Assembly: GCF_003073045.1 (NCBI RefSeq)
Contig: NC_037592.1
Location: 13,634,384 to 13,698,383 of the forward strand
Direction: 5' to 3'
Source: Pomacea canaliculata
Taxonomy: Eukaryota > Mollusca > Gastropoda > Architaenioglossa > Ampullariidae
DNA: 64,000 nt
Shown: positions 53,981-64,000 of the stretch, one piece after another
Position numbering within the stretch: the first letter of the stretch is position 1
Layout: each line of letters starts with the position of its first letter
Program-made: the position numbers and the translations under genes
Notes under the pieces: generated by a model
Told to the model about the DNA's origin: nothing
Database searches by the model: none
Seen by the model: only the letters and a program-made list of their open reading frames with translations

Positions 53981-56900
53981 ATGTCACACATTAAAACCTT
54001 TGCACGTATAAAACCAGCCAAAGATCTCTATGAAGACTATGAAATAAGAGGAAAGATATTTGTTCTTCGTGTCCCTGAACTAGTAAGAGACTATGGTGGA
54101 CCGCTGGTAAAGAACCGGATACCTACTATAAGTTATGACTTCAAATTTGACAAAATATTTAACCCTAACACAAACCAAGAAGAAACATACAGTGCAGCCG
54201 CTCAGGAAATAGTAGCAGGTGGGCCATACATTATTTATATCTTTTATGTTTTAGTTAAATACTTAAATATACTGTGTGTGTGTGTATATATATGTGCACA
54301 GTGGTTTGTGTATGCTATGAATACACATAAATGCATATAGTTCATGTCAAGCAGATACATTTGTATGCATCTCCAGGATTTCTTGATGGCTATAATGGAA
54401 CCATATTTGCTTATGGCCAGACGGGTACAGGGAAAACATACACTGTAGAAGGTAGTGCTCTTCGTTTTAGTGATCGAGGCTTGGCTCCCAGGTGAGTGTT
54501 TGAGTTGGTTAATTTTATTTCTTGACTATACATGTATAGTGAAATGATAAAGCATAACAAAGTAATCTTTATGTAAATAGACCAGTTTGATCTAGGAAGT
54601 AGAATAGGAATTTCTTTCTCATATGTGATGTCAAAAATATATAATGCAAAATTATATAAAGCGAGAAATGTTTGTATGTGTGTGTTAAAGAGAGAAGGTG
54701 ATAAGGTGTTTTCCTTTTAAGACAAAAATTCTCAGTAAAGGGAGCTACTCATTTAGTTATTAAGATGCTTGCATACTGAAGTAGCCTCCCTTAGTTTCTA
54801 TGTTGTTGCGGCCCTATGCTCCTCGAAGAGTAACAAGGACTAAATTAAAATTAAATTAATTAGGCTTCTTTAGAATGGGGTGACTACATTTATTTAAAAA
54901 AGATTTATTTTAGTACTGCTTATAATACTTTAAAGTCCCAAAATTTCATTTGGGGTTTTACAAACTACTGCATAAAGTGTAATTTTGGAGAATAGGTAGA
55001 TTAGTACAACATGTTTTCATGTAGTTAAGAACGTTTTTTGAAATCATCAGAGCACTGACTCAGATCTACAAGGCCCTGGAAGAGAGGGAAAATGAGGAGA
55101 TTACATTGCATATCTCATACCTAGAGATCTACCAAGAAGTGGCCTATGATCTGCTCAGTACAACAGCAAGAAGTGCTTCTGCTGTTACAGTCTTCCCAAG
55201 GGTTAGTTTGTGAATACTGATTCATTTTGGAGATATATATATACTGGGTATACTGGGTATACATATACTGGGTATACACAGAAATCTGCAGACAGCTTAA
55301 TGAGATCATTATATTGCCTAATGGAATTCTTTCCTACTTGAAAGCATGAGCTAGATTACTTATTTATTTATTTTTGCTTATCCTAGGAATAATTAGGAGA
55401 TTGACATGATAGTAAACTAGATTTGTTCTCATGGAAAGGATCTTAAACTTTTATTTATGCTTGTTTAGGATAAAGTTCTATTTACTGCATTCAAAACCTG
55501 TCAGTTCTTTTCTTAAATAAGTGTCGCATGGCAGCCATTGTAATACACAAAAAGAAGCAGTAATAATTAATTCCTTATCATACTGATAATTAATGATACA
55601 TTATGTTTTGTGAGTTCTTATTGTAGTATCTATTTCTGTGATCTACAAAGGTCAGAGTGACAACACGTTTTTTAAGTGAATTCATAAAAGTCCCATGAAT
55701 ATGTGCGTTAAGGTTTTGGTCTTTTTTTTTGACATTTTCAAAATCCCTTTGTTGTGCTTTTATTATTATCTCAGGTGACTGTGATGGAAGGACCTTGTGG
55801 GACATGTCTAATCCGCAATTTGTCGATCCACCTTGCTGCAAGTGAAGATGTTGCTCACACGCTTCTTCTTCAAGGTCAGACCAATCGCAAGGTGGCTGAG
55901 ACTCCCGTCAATCAGCGATCATCACGATCACATGCTGTTTTCACCATCTACCTCACAGTGCGCAAACCAGATTCAGACATTATTACACGGTGTGTCATTG
56001 ATTTGATCTTGTTTCTTCCACTTTATCAGATTATTCTGCCACATTATTAATTGTTCTCTTAAGAAAAAAAACCTTCTTTTTCTATACTCTCATGCAGTTT
56101 TTCATTGCCATTGTTCTTAAGTATAAACATATTTGAATAAGGAATCGTTCTATTGTTGCCAGTTGATAAATATAATCTTGAAGATCAATGTGATGAAACA
56201 CCATAGAAAACCTTTAAAGGCCTACAAGAGTGTATTTTTTGCCAAATTATATGATTTAGCTTGAAGATATTATTTCCCTAAATATGCGCGAATAATATCC
56301 ATCTGTTCTTGAGATCCAAGCAGACGTTGCTTTAGAGCAGTGATGCCCAACCTTTTTCGGCCTGCGGGCCATATCCATTTCGGACAGCCGTGTCGCGGGC
56401 CATATCCATTTCGGACAGCCGTGTCGCGGGCCACTTCACCGCAAAAATACAAAAAGGAAAAAAAAAATAGAGCAGATACCCTTTTTTATTAGAAACAAGT
56501 TGTACTTACCATTAATTATGTAGTAATTAGTGGGATATTTGAAGTTGTTTTCCCGAAACCAACTTCTGAATGTCCGGCCTCATCGTAGAGACACCAAGTC
56601 GGAGCACTGAATCGAAATGTTCGTCCATCGAAAAAAAGATTGAGAGACGCCCCTACGTGGGGATAAATACTTCTTCCTTTTTTTCGTTTTTTTAAGGTCT
56701 TCTTTTATTACTAACATGCCGATTTCCTGCACTGTGGGCAGAAGTTTCGCGGGCCGGATGGCACCGTGTCGCGGGCCGGATATGGCCCGCGGGCCGTAGG
56801 TTGTGCATCCCTGCTTTAGAGTATAGACAGACACTGTGAATGTCCACAGATATGCACTTTAGTTCAATGGTTCTAGCTGTCCCATTAACTGCAGCCTGAC

Positions 56901-59900
56901 AACCTGTATTTATGTACCTTTTTGTGCATGATGTTAGCAGGCAGAATATAGAATGGAGAATGGAGGTTTATTTTATGTTTACTACCCGTTATGCCGGTCG
57001 GCACATAGGGCAGCGACAAAGGTCCTCCACTTTTGTCTGTCCTGGGCTAGCTTCCCCACAGTACCCCAGCTGTGGTTTAGGGTCTTCATTTCTGCCTCCA
57101 CAGTTCGTCGCCAGTTGTTCTTGGGCCGGCCTCGCTTGCGTTTTCCTTCTGGAGTCCAGTGTAAGGCAGTTTTTGTGATGGAGTTGATTGGAGAATGGAG
57201 GGTTGGGGACAATCCACTCAGAATTTAAAAAAAATACTTTGTTTCATCTGTCCGAAAAAAAATGTGCTCGAAGTTCACCTTAAGAGATCATAGTTGCTGA
57301 GCGATAGAAAGCAAAAGCTCCCGTTCAACCTGGGCCAGCCCTCTTTAAAATAGAGGAGTATAATAGACCTTTAGTCTGGTTTGTTAGTGTGCCTTCCAGC
57401 AATAGAAGGAGAGTAAAGAGGGTAAAAGACACTAAAAAAAATCTGCTGGTATAATTGATCAAAACACGCACATGGACATAGCTAGCAGAGAGCGCCATAT
57501 GCAGCTAATCAGATTTCACCTGTGATCTGTGTCGAGTTGTGGTAACGTGGGTCGGTGGAGATAAGGGGATCAAGAGACGTGTAGATATTATTACTACAAA
57601 GATCGTATATGCCTCGGTTATAGATATTAATGTAAGGCTAAATGAATTTCACCATTTTCGGACAACTCACTGACGCTACGAGCGTCTGTGCCAGCGACAC
57701 TCGTGAGTCTTTTTAAAGGAAGATATCGGAACACCTTTGCAATTCTTGACAACTACTTCGTCATGGATGCTATCCTCGCGTGACTTTTCTGATCCCACTT
57801 GGTATACCTCCAAACTGTTCGTGGGCACGTCACTTCAGTACAATTGTCCCCTCAAAAAAAAAAAAAAAGTCGCTGACCGATCATAACCATGCTAAGGCAG
57901 ATTCGTAAATTTCACGCGGAGAACCAGTTGGACAACTAGTCATCAAGGCTATACACAAACACTTGTTTGTTTTATTTTTATTTTTTATGATTAACTGTCT
58001 TAAATACACACCCCATATAAGCAGTCGGTCGACGCACATACACGCAAATGAAAAATCACGATCAGAGCAGACGGTTTAAGTCTTACAAGACCATGTATAG
58101 ACAGAAGTGTGTAACTGAAGTGTCTGGAATGATGATCAAATAGGATTTGATTATGCAGCCATGTGATCAAGGACGTAGTCACGTTCAATTCGAGCGTCTA
58201 ACATAATGTGTGCATGCGAGCACACACACACACAAACTGCATGAGAGATATTATTAAGAAGATGCGGACTGGGGACAGGGTGAAAGTAATGCGTGATCGC
58301 AGTTGTACGAGGAAATCATCTCTTGCTTATTGCACTTCTTGAAAGAGGAAGTGAGCAAGTTTGCCTTTTGATCCGTTCGCTTATTTCGAAGGATGTGAGT
58401 ATATATACGTTTGATTTCTGTTTTTCTGGATCTAATCCCACGTTTTGTGCTGCAACGCGATCGGGTGCAGAGCTTTTAATCCGGGTGTTCAGCCCACTGA
58501 ACAGCCAGACACTCCACACAAACGAGCAGGGATTATGGCGCACAACGAAGGACAAAGCCGGGGAATGGCGGGGGGAGGGGTTCGCGGAGGGATTGTCATG
58601 AATTCTATACTTGTTTGGTGTGACCGAGGCACTTTAGAGCGCACCTCTGCCTTTTCACTGACGCCTCTCGTGTCTTAAGCGGGTGCTTCGCTGTCGATTT
58701 GCTCACCCGCGATTCCGCAGGGCAGTAGTTCGCCTGACAGTCAGCGGTAATATCAGAGCTTTGGGTCGGGCCCATGTGGTGTTGTGTGCGAGCGCTGTGT
58801 GTGTGTGGGCGTGTGTGGACATGGTGCATGTTCACTACCGGGCCCAGTCGGAGGTAAACCGGAGTAGGTAGAAGACATCTTCACTGCAGTTTCTGGCGAA
58901 AAGAAAAGGTTTTGATTTCAGGTAAATCCGTGTTTATTTATTTACTAAAGGTATAAGTCATTCTATCGGCCACTGGCATGAATTTAATGTAGCTGTCAAA
59001 GACAAACTAGATACAGTCTTTAGCTCACATTTCACACATCCACAATAATCAGAACAAAACAATTACTATTCAACGCCTTTTATCTTCACATGTATGGTTT
59101 TTTGTTCTCATAAGCAAGAAATAAGAAATTTCTATTAACATTAATTTAGATTAGGCACGTTTAAGCCACTGTGATAGCTACAATCAACCTTGCTCTTCCA
59201 TGGCATCATTTGGTAAATTAGTGAGCTATTTTGTTTATTTATAACTGTAATAGCCTGTCCGGGTCATTTGTGTTTTCAGGTTTTCCATTTCTAGGGTTGT
59301 TCTTTGTGGACGGCCCGTTTTTGCAGTTCGCTGTCTGATTTGCTTGGTTTCGCTCGTCTAAGTTTCATTGCATCACTAACTGGCATAATTTTCTTTGTAT
59401 TGAAGAAAGAACGTAGTTTGAAATTTGTAGTCTTTTGGTGTATAGGAGCATTTTGGCTAAAGTTTAGCGTTTCACGAGTGAAAAACCAAAGTTAAGGAAA
59501 CTTTCTTCATGATAAAACCAAACTTTGGACTGACCATGGTCGTGTATAGGTGGATTGCTGTCTGTCTGCCAAGACCATCGATTAGGTTTTTCGAAGTGAT
59601 CTGCTGTTAGTCTCGGCGAGCCTAAACAAAGAATGTGAATAAACCGGAAGCTTTTTAGTCTCATGCCTCGTTTTAGCAGTTAACTGGGGGAAAAAAAATT
59701 CGTCTGCCAGCAGTCCAGTAAGACAAGTTCGTGGCCTGACCATGTTTATACTCCTGAGCGATCGTCCTGCCGTGCATGCTGTGAATGCCTTCACAATAAC
59801 TCGCGCTTGAATATAGACCAGTAGAATTTGAAGTGCATAAACGATTGATCTTGAGCCACGTTTTTCTTTCATTCTTCATGCGGCTCACGTCTCTATGGAT

Positions 59901-62900
59901 TGTGTCTAAGAAATCTTCATAGCCGAAAGCCTGAACAGTTAAAGTACACAGGCGTTAAAGTACAAAAAGCACGCGATGTTCACTTTTATTGTGTTTGCCC
60001 ATTTATCGTTTGATAAGAGAGGGGGGAATTAAGGGAGGGGAGAGAGGATAGGTTGTGAAGATAACTAGCACACGGACATGTATGGGTAAAACAAGTTCGT
60101 GGGTAATGCGAAGACTTTTGCGCTGTATGTGATCTCACATCGTGGACAACTAGACATCCTTTCTTTACCAACATATTGTGGACAGGCATGTATGTGTTAA
60201 TCCATTTCGAATAAACGAATCATTTTTTCTATGGTACATGCATGCGTGTCTGAGTGAGAAACAGAAAAGAGAATCAAAGGTTGTGCCTGGACCTTCAATA
60301 ATAATAATCATTAAAAAAAAAAAACCAAATGGGATCGTAAATTCTAATTGTAAAGAAGTGACGGAAGCACTGGACTGCATGGGATATCAGGCAACGAGAG
60401 AAATTAAAAAAATAAAGAGCTTCAAAAGCACAGACCATGGACGTATTTATAGGTCGTGCACAGATTTACGGAACAGCAAATATTTTCCGGCCTTGCTGGG
60501 GTGCTAGATTTAGAGTGCTCACTACTTCACTGTCATCACCCGTTGTGCACCCCATGGTGTGACAGTAAATTTTGGGTAAACGGTCCTTGTAAGCTGCTTT
60601 TAAGCTTTTGTGACAGGCGCAGTCAGTTTGATTAATTAGTGGAAAGCCAGTTGGCGCCCATTCTCCCGGCACTTTCTGAGTGGTACCCCTTTCAATCAGG
60701 CCGCAGTGTGTGCAGAGACAAGTCTACTCTCACAGTTTTCACGTCTGGGCCAGTTTACTGGAATGCGCTGTGCAGTGTTGCTTTTTTGTTTCTAGCCTTG
60801 TACAAACAGCAGTGAAAGATCACAAGCATAGGGGAAACCCTTTCAGTTACATTCATTACATGCTATGCAGTCATTGAAGCAAAGAACTTCTTTGATTGAA
60901 GGCAATTACCTATTGGCCCCCAATCATTATCTTACCACCATCCTTCCAAAGAGGGTAGATGGGTTACTTGGGTGAATATCCCTTCAATACGTGATTCCGC
61001 TACATTTTTTCTTACATGGAGCTATAAATAACAGTATGTTAGAACTATTGGTCAGAGATATAGACTGGGGGTTATCAAGTTAGGGGATTTCATGCTTTGT
61101 GGGTTCTGTTTTGTGTGCCAGTGTTTTTAATGTATGTTTATTAGAGGATAAACAAGGAGTCAGACCACATTTCCAGGATCAAAACTTGTGACTAGTATTC
61201 CTACACAGAAACCAAAAATGCTGCCCAAATCCTTCTTGCTGCTGTATTATATTTTCTTTGTTTAAGCTACTTTTTAAATATAACCTCAGCAAAGAAAACG
61301 TCATAGTTCATGAGCAATGCTACCTGGACTTGCAGGTCCAAACTACACTTGGTTGATCTAGCAGGATCAGAGCGTGTAGCCAAAACTGGTGTAGATGGTC
61401 AACAGCTGACTGAAGCAAAGTCCATAAATCTCTCACTGCATCATCTGGAATCTGTAATCATAGCTCTGCAGGAGGACTCTGGGAGTGCCCAGAACCAAGC
61501 ACAGAACACAACAGTAAATAAAAGGTAGGTAGTATTCCCCGAGTTTTGTTATTCATGCACCAAGAATCACATTTTGACAATTTGCATAGATAACTTTATG
61601 GTGGTGGGAAGAAAGACTATGGTGCATGTATTAATGCGCAGTACCCAAACATGGGAACTGGATAGTGGTTAGAACATTTGATATTCATTGTGGCATAGCA
61701 AACTTTCCCTAGTCGACTTAGTTGTCAGGAATGGGTACCTGACTCAGATAGAGGGTTGGGGAAGGTAACACTTCAAGGGGAAGAGATGGGCACCTTCCTC
61801 ATATAGAGCTGGCCCTGAGAAAAGTAAGGTCTCTAACACCTCACTCCCCAACAATCTGAAAATATTAGAGGACAACTTTATCTTTTTTTTATAAATGAGC
61901 ATAAGTTAGGATTGACTAAAAATAAGTCTATCAAGCAAAGAATCTGTTTCTTTTGTGTTCCATTGTTTTTGATGAATCTTATTACCATTTCAATTACCAT
62001 TTGTTATATATTTACATGGTCATTAATGTTCAATCTGCTGGTGGTATGTAGTCCAATAATCATTGGTATATATATATCTGTCCCTTAACTGTGACCTTGA
62101 CTGTGTGTAGGGAGGACATAGTGAGACAATAATGATAAATCATTAGTGATTATTCTTAAATTCATGAAGCTGGCACTTTCTTCTGCCATATTTATTGAGG
62201 CACCTTTGACTATTACCGAAATACCTGATAGGTTAAAAAAAATAATTTTTTTAATATTCTCCCTTTTTTATACAATTTCAGCAATTTTTTCCTACCTCCA
62301 TCACGTCCCAGTACGACGGAGTGTGGGAAGCAAAGTCGTCATGTGCCCTACAGAAACTCACTTCTTACCATGGTTCTTCGTGACTCTCTTGGTTAGTTGC
62401 AGACCAATTTATGTTTCAGCTTCTGCTGGAAGTTGCTGCAGTACTTAGTAGTTTGTTTCTTTTCATTACAGCCATTGTAATTATACACAACAACTTCAAC
62501 TGTACCTGTATCAGTTTCATGCATTTTGTTAATTCTTTTTGAGCAAAATTGTGTTTCGTCTTGATGCTTCCCTTATAAAAACAAAGAAATGTCAGCCCTG
62601 TGGAGCTTTGCACCTTGGACATATCAGAAGGTTAGTCCTTCTGATGTTGAGTAACAGGAGAAGCATCAGTGAAAAGAAGAAAGTGAAAAGTTATTCTTCA
62701 CAAAGCGTTTGTTCCCAAATAGTTACAGTTCAGTCAAACATGCGTAATCAAAACATTTACTTGATAGCAAAAGATTCAGAAGTGTAAAGAGTGTACTTGA
62801 TATTCTGTGAATTACATAGAAGCAGAGAAAATAACTTTTTTAAACAAATATTATTTGTCTTTCTCACATATTGTAGGAAGAATATTGGAAGAATCTTTCA

Positions 62901-63983
62901 GGTACATTACCTAGGTTTCTTTTTCATAATTGTTTTTCATTCAAGGTGGCAATTGCTTGACTGCTATGATAGCAACTATTTCACTTGAAATCCATAACAT
63001 TGGAGAAACTTTGTCCACCTGCCGATTTGCCCAGCGTGTGGCTTGCATAGCAAATCACGCAAGGTATTATTACTCATGTTTTTTATTTAACTTAATCTGA
63101 AACCAGTATTGGCTGATAGGTTGATATGATAATTTTAGCATGATAAATAACTGCACACTTTTGTTCATAGATTTTGAGACAAAATCTTGGACTTGAGAGA
63201 CATAATCTTGCTTGGCTTTGAAGTGTTCATCATCCTGTTCAGAATATTCAGATGTCTATCACAAACAAAATGTTTCTTTCTGTGTTAGTCATCAAAACAT
63301 TGCCCTCTCTTAAAACTTTTTATGCTTAATGATAACAGGAGAAACGAAGAGGTTGATGACAAGACCCTTATTCAGCAGCTGAAAAAGCGTATTGCAGAAC
63401 TTGAAGCCAGCATGGCCTGCATGAAACTTTTGCAAGTATGTGGAGGCAGATTTGATTCAGACTACTTCTATGTATATGTTCATGCTAAGCTTTAGGTTCA
63501 TATTTCCCTGTGCTTAGGCTAATTTTATCAAATTCTTTTGTACACTAGTATATTATCACTAGTGGATGTGTTTTTTTGGTTTACAAGAAATGCAGTGCAC
63601 TCTGCTTATAAGCACAACTCATGGGCCAATGTCCTTATTGCAGCAGAATAGTTTGGCCTATCAAAGTTAACTGAATCAACAAGACTGGATGGTGATTTTG
63701 CCTATAAATAAAGTATGCTTATAACTAATGTGCAATGAACAGATGCACTGTATGTACATGGATGGATGCTTTTGAAGGTACCTAAATAATATCTATTTGG
63801 CTAAGACACAGAATGGCACCAAAAACCTTGACTTATTTTCTCCAAAACAGGACCAGGATGGAAGAGGAGGTGGGAGTGATGAAGAGGACACAAATGGCAA
63901 GCTGACAGATGAGGATAAACTCGCTTGTGCACAGGTGGTGCAGGAATACATTGCTGGCCGTGTGACTGATCCTGTAGTTGCAG
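53981..63983 (+). CDS. KIF6: Kinesin-like protein KIF6, motor domain (5' part; gene continues past the window)
   Basis: KIF6 is a kinesin-9 family microtubule motor, known in vertebrates as a ciliary/axonemal protein. Coding exons: 53981-54218, 54377-54491, 55051-55201, 55775-55989, 61336-61524, 62312-62391, 62946-63063, 63339-63435, 63851-63983; 1,336 bases, 445 residues, ending on a donor in phase 1, so more exons follow. The ATG ([12 protein letters not shown]) starts at strand beta-1 as in the family; 5' UTR starts at 53,863. Nucleotide-site motifs are complete: P-loop GQTGTGKT at 93-100, switch I NQRSSRSH at 214-221, switch II DLAGSE at 247-252. The variant [13 protein letters not shown] after the P-loop points to KIF6 rather than KIF9. 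Loop 12 is about 20 residues longer than in human. After [12 protein letters not shown] come a coiled-coil-like [19 protein letters not shown] and an acidic Gly/Asp/Glu stretch. Intron 4 (5.3 kb) holds several transposon insertions. Confidence 0.94.
54740..54860 (+). mobile_element. tRNA-headed SINE-like repeat of a second family
   Basis: In KIF6 intron 2, GGGAGCTACTCATTTAGTTA (54,740-54,759) followed by GATGCTTGCATACTGAAG resembles a tRNA 5' half with a box A, and TTAGTTTCTATG a degenerate box B. The 3' part (54,805-54,850) is GCGGCCCTATGCTCCTCGAA followed by GAGTAACAAGGAC, shared with 44,341-44,380 and, inverted, 11,542-11,578. An AAATTAAATT tail ends it. The total is about 120 bases, a short SINE. 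Confidence 0.6.
55241..55277. repeat. Short tandem ACTGGGTAT repeats
   Basis: In KIF6 intron 3 the 9-base unit ACTGGGTAT occurs twice head to tail and a third time after a short ACAT spacer, next to an AT dinucleotide run. It is a small microsatellite/minisatellite. Confidence 0.75.
56338..56813 (-). mobile_element. Internally deleted hAT transposon with transposase C-terminal remnant
   Basis: A 476-base element lies in KIF6 intron 4. Its ends are near-perfect inverted repeats: left CAGTGATGCCCAACCT, right (reverse complement) CAGGGATGCACAACCT, both continuing into GGCC(T/C)GCGGGCCATATCC. It is flanked by the identical 8-base duplication CTTTAGAG at 56,330-56,337 and 56,814-56,821; 8-base duplications are the hAT hallmark. 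On the minus strand about 56,531-56,632 a frame reads [20 protein letters not shown] then QKLV and ends QISH-stop, matching the C terminus of ZBED/GTF2I-repeat-like hAT transposases. The rest of the transposase is missing. A 31-base unit (56,366-56,396) is duplicated at 56,397-56,427. Confidence 0.85.
56967..57188 (-). mobile_element. 5'-truncated non-LTR retrotransposon end with 13-bp target duplication
   Basis: On the minus strand the frame reads [40 protein letters not shown], then an [25 protein letters not shown] end and a stop. This is a well-known C terminus of invertebrate endonuclease-reverse transcriptase elements. The 222-base insert is flanked by the exact 13-base direct repeat TGGAGAATGGAGG at 56,954-56,966 and 57,189-57,201. 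The 3' end (AAACATAAAATAAA on the minus strand) abuts the duplication. This is the expected structure of a target-primed, 5'-truncated insertion. The frame has no stops, so it is fairly young, but it cannot move by itself. Confidence 0.88.
57202..61335 (+). other. Rest of KIF6 intron 4: CpG-richer sequence, no gene recognised
   Basis: About 4.1 kb separate the last recognised insertion from KIF6 exon 5. Base composition is less AT-rich than in the other introns. Open frames on both strands (58,293-58,835, 59,304-59,888, 60,165-60,877) have no recognisable homology. An A run at 57,857-57,870, a CA repeat near 58,221 and the CpG-rich patch 58,441-58,921 stand out. The stretch could be an old composite of unrecognised elements. 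Confidence 0.5.
58441..58921. promoter_or_regulatory. CpG-rich patch inside KIF6 intron 4
   Basis: By eye I count roughly 30 CpG dinucleotides between 58,441 and 58,860, far above the surrounding introns. The patch ends with TTTCAG|GTAAATCC at 58,921/58,922, a good donor-like site on the plus strand. It could be an alternative promoter with a first exon, an unmethylated island, or a young GC-rich insertion. No coding potential was recognised. Confidence 0.3.
61655..61890 (+). mobile_element. tRNA-headed SINE-like repeat, copy 2 (partner of 4,933-5,205)
   Basis: In KIF6 intron 5, GGATAGTGGTTAGAACATTT is followed by GTCGACTTAGTTGTCAGGAA, TACCTGACTCAGATAG, GGGGAAGGTAAC, GGGGAAGAGATGGGCACCTT, GAAAAGTAAGGTCTCTAACA and a CAACTTTATC-plus-T tail. 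The same blocks occur in the same order at 4,933-5,205. The two copies are diverged from each other, and the head of this one is partly deleted. Confidence 0.7.
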
Positions 63984-64000
63984 GTAAACTGACACTCCAT

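Noticed and set aside
56982..57212. 76-residue minus-strand frame as a host gene
   Set aside because: It is the C terminus of a mobile-element polyprotein bounded by a 13-bp target duplication; its first residues are host intron sequence.

Overview
This is an intron-rich, AT-rich animal nuclear genome window. Coding is carried by short exons with GT/AG borders. Four metazoan orthologues are recognisable, along with decayed non-LTR retrotransposons, tRNA-headed SINE-like repeats and a hAT remnant. The gene set and repeat types suggest a lophotrochozoan, probably a mollusc such as a gastropod. That placement is inference: no marker here fixes the species.

Layout. 1-13,588 has no supportable protein gene; it holds the 3' end of a CR1/Jockey-like element, a SINE-like repeat, two decayed non-LTR retrotransposon ends and several homopolymers. 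13,589-37,870 (+) is C2CD5, the Ca2+-dependent C2-domain protein of GLUT4 and membrane traffic; it can be rebuilt as 29 coding exons and about 1,166 residues, with one apparent single-base frameshift in exon 7. 37,871 to about 40,445 is its probable long 3' UTR. 44,675-48,329 (-) is HTATIP2 (TIP30/CC3), a short-chain dehydrogenase-like protein; its first exon has two in-frame donor sites that would give a membrane-anchored or a soluble N terminus. 50,115-52,503 (-) is an archaemetzincin (AMZ2-like) in four exons with an intact zinc site and an N-myristoylation-type start. 53,981-63,983 (+) is the 5' portion of KIF6, a ciliary-type kinesin; nine coding exons cover the motor domain, and the gene runs off the right edge.

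C2CD5 and HTATIP2 converge. AMZ2 and KIF6 diverge from a shared 1.4 kb interval that probably contains both promoters. The 5.3 kb fourth intron of KIF6 has collected a hAT element with a perfect 8-bp target duplication, a 5'-truncated retrotransposon with a 13-bp target duplication, and a CpG-rich patch of unknown role.

The four genes are not known to form one pathway. I found no CRISPR array, bacterial operon, viral gene or new multi-gene system. The points most worth following are the enlarged loop 12 of the KIF6 motor, the alternative HTATIP2 N termini, the C2CD5 frameshift, the clean hAT insertion and short repeats shared between distant sites. All exon borders come from reading splice signals, frame continuity and remembered human homologues; no alignment was run.
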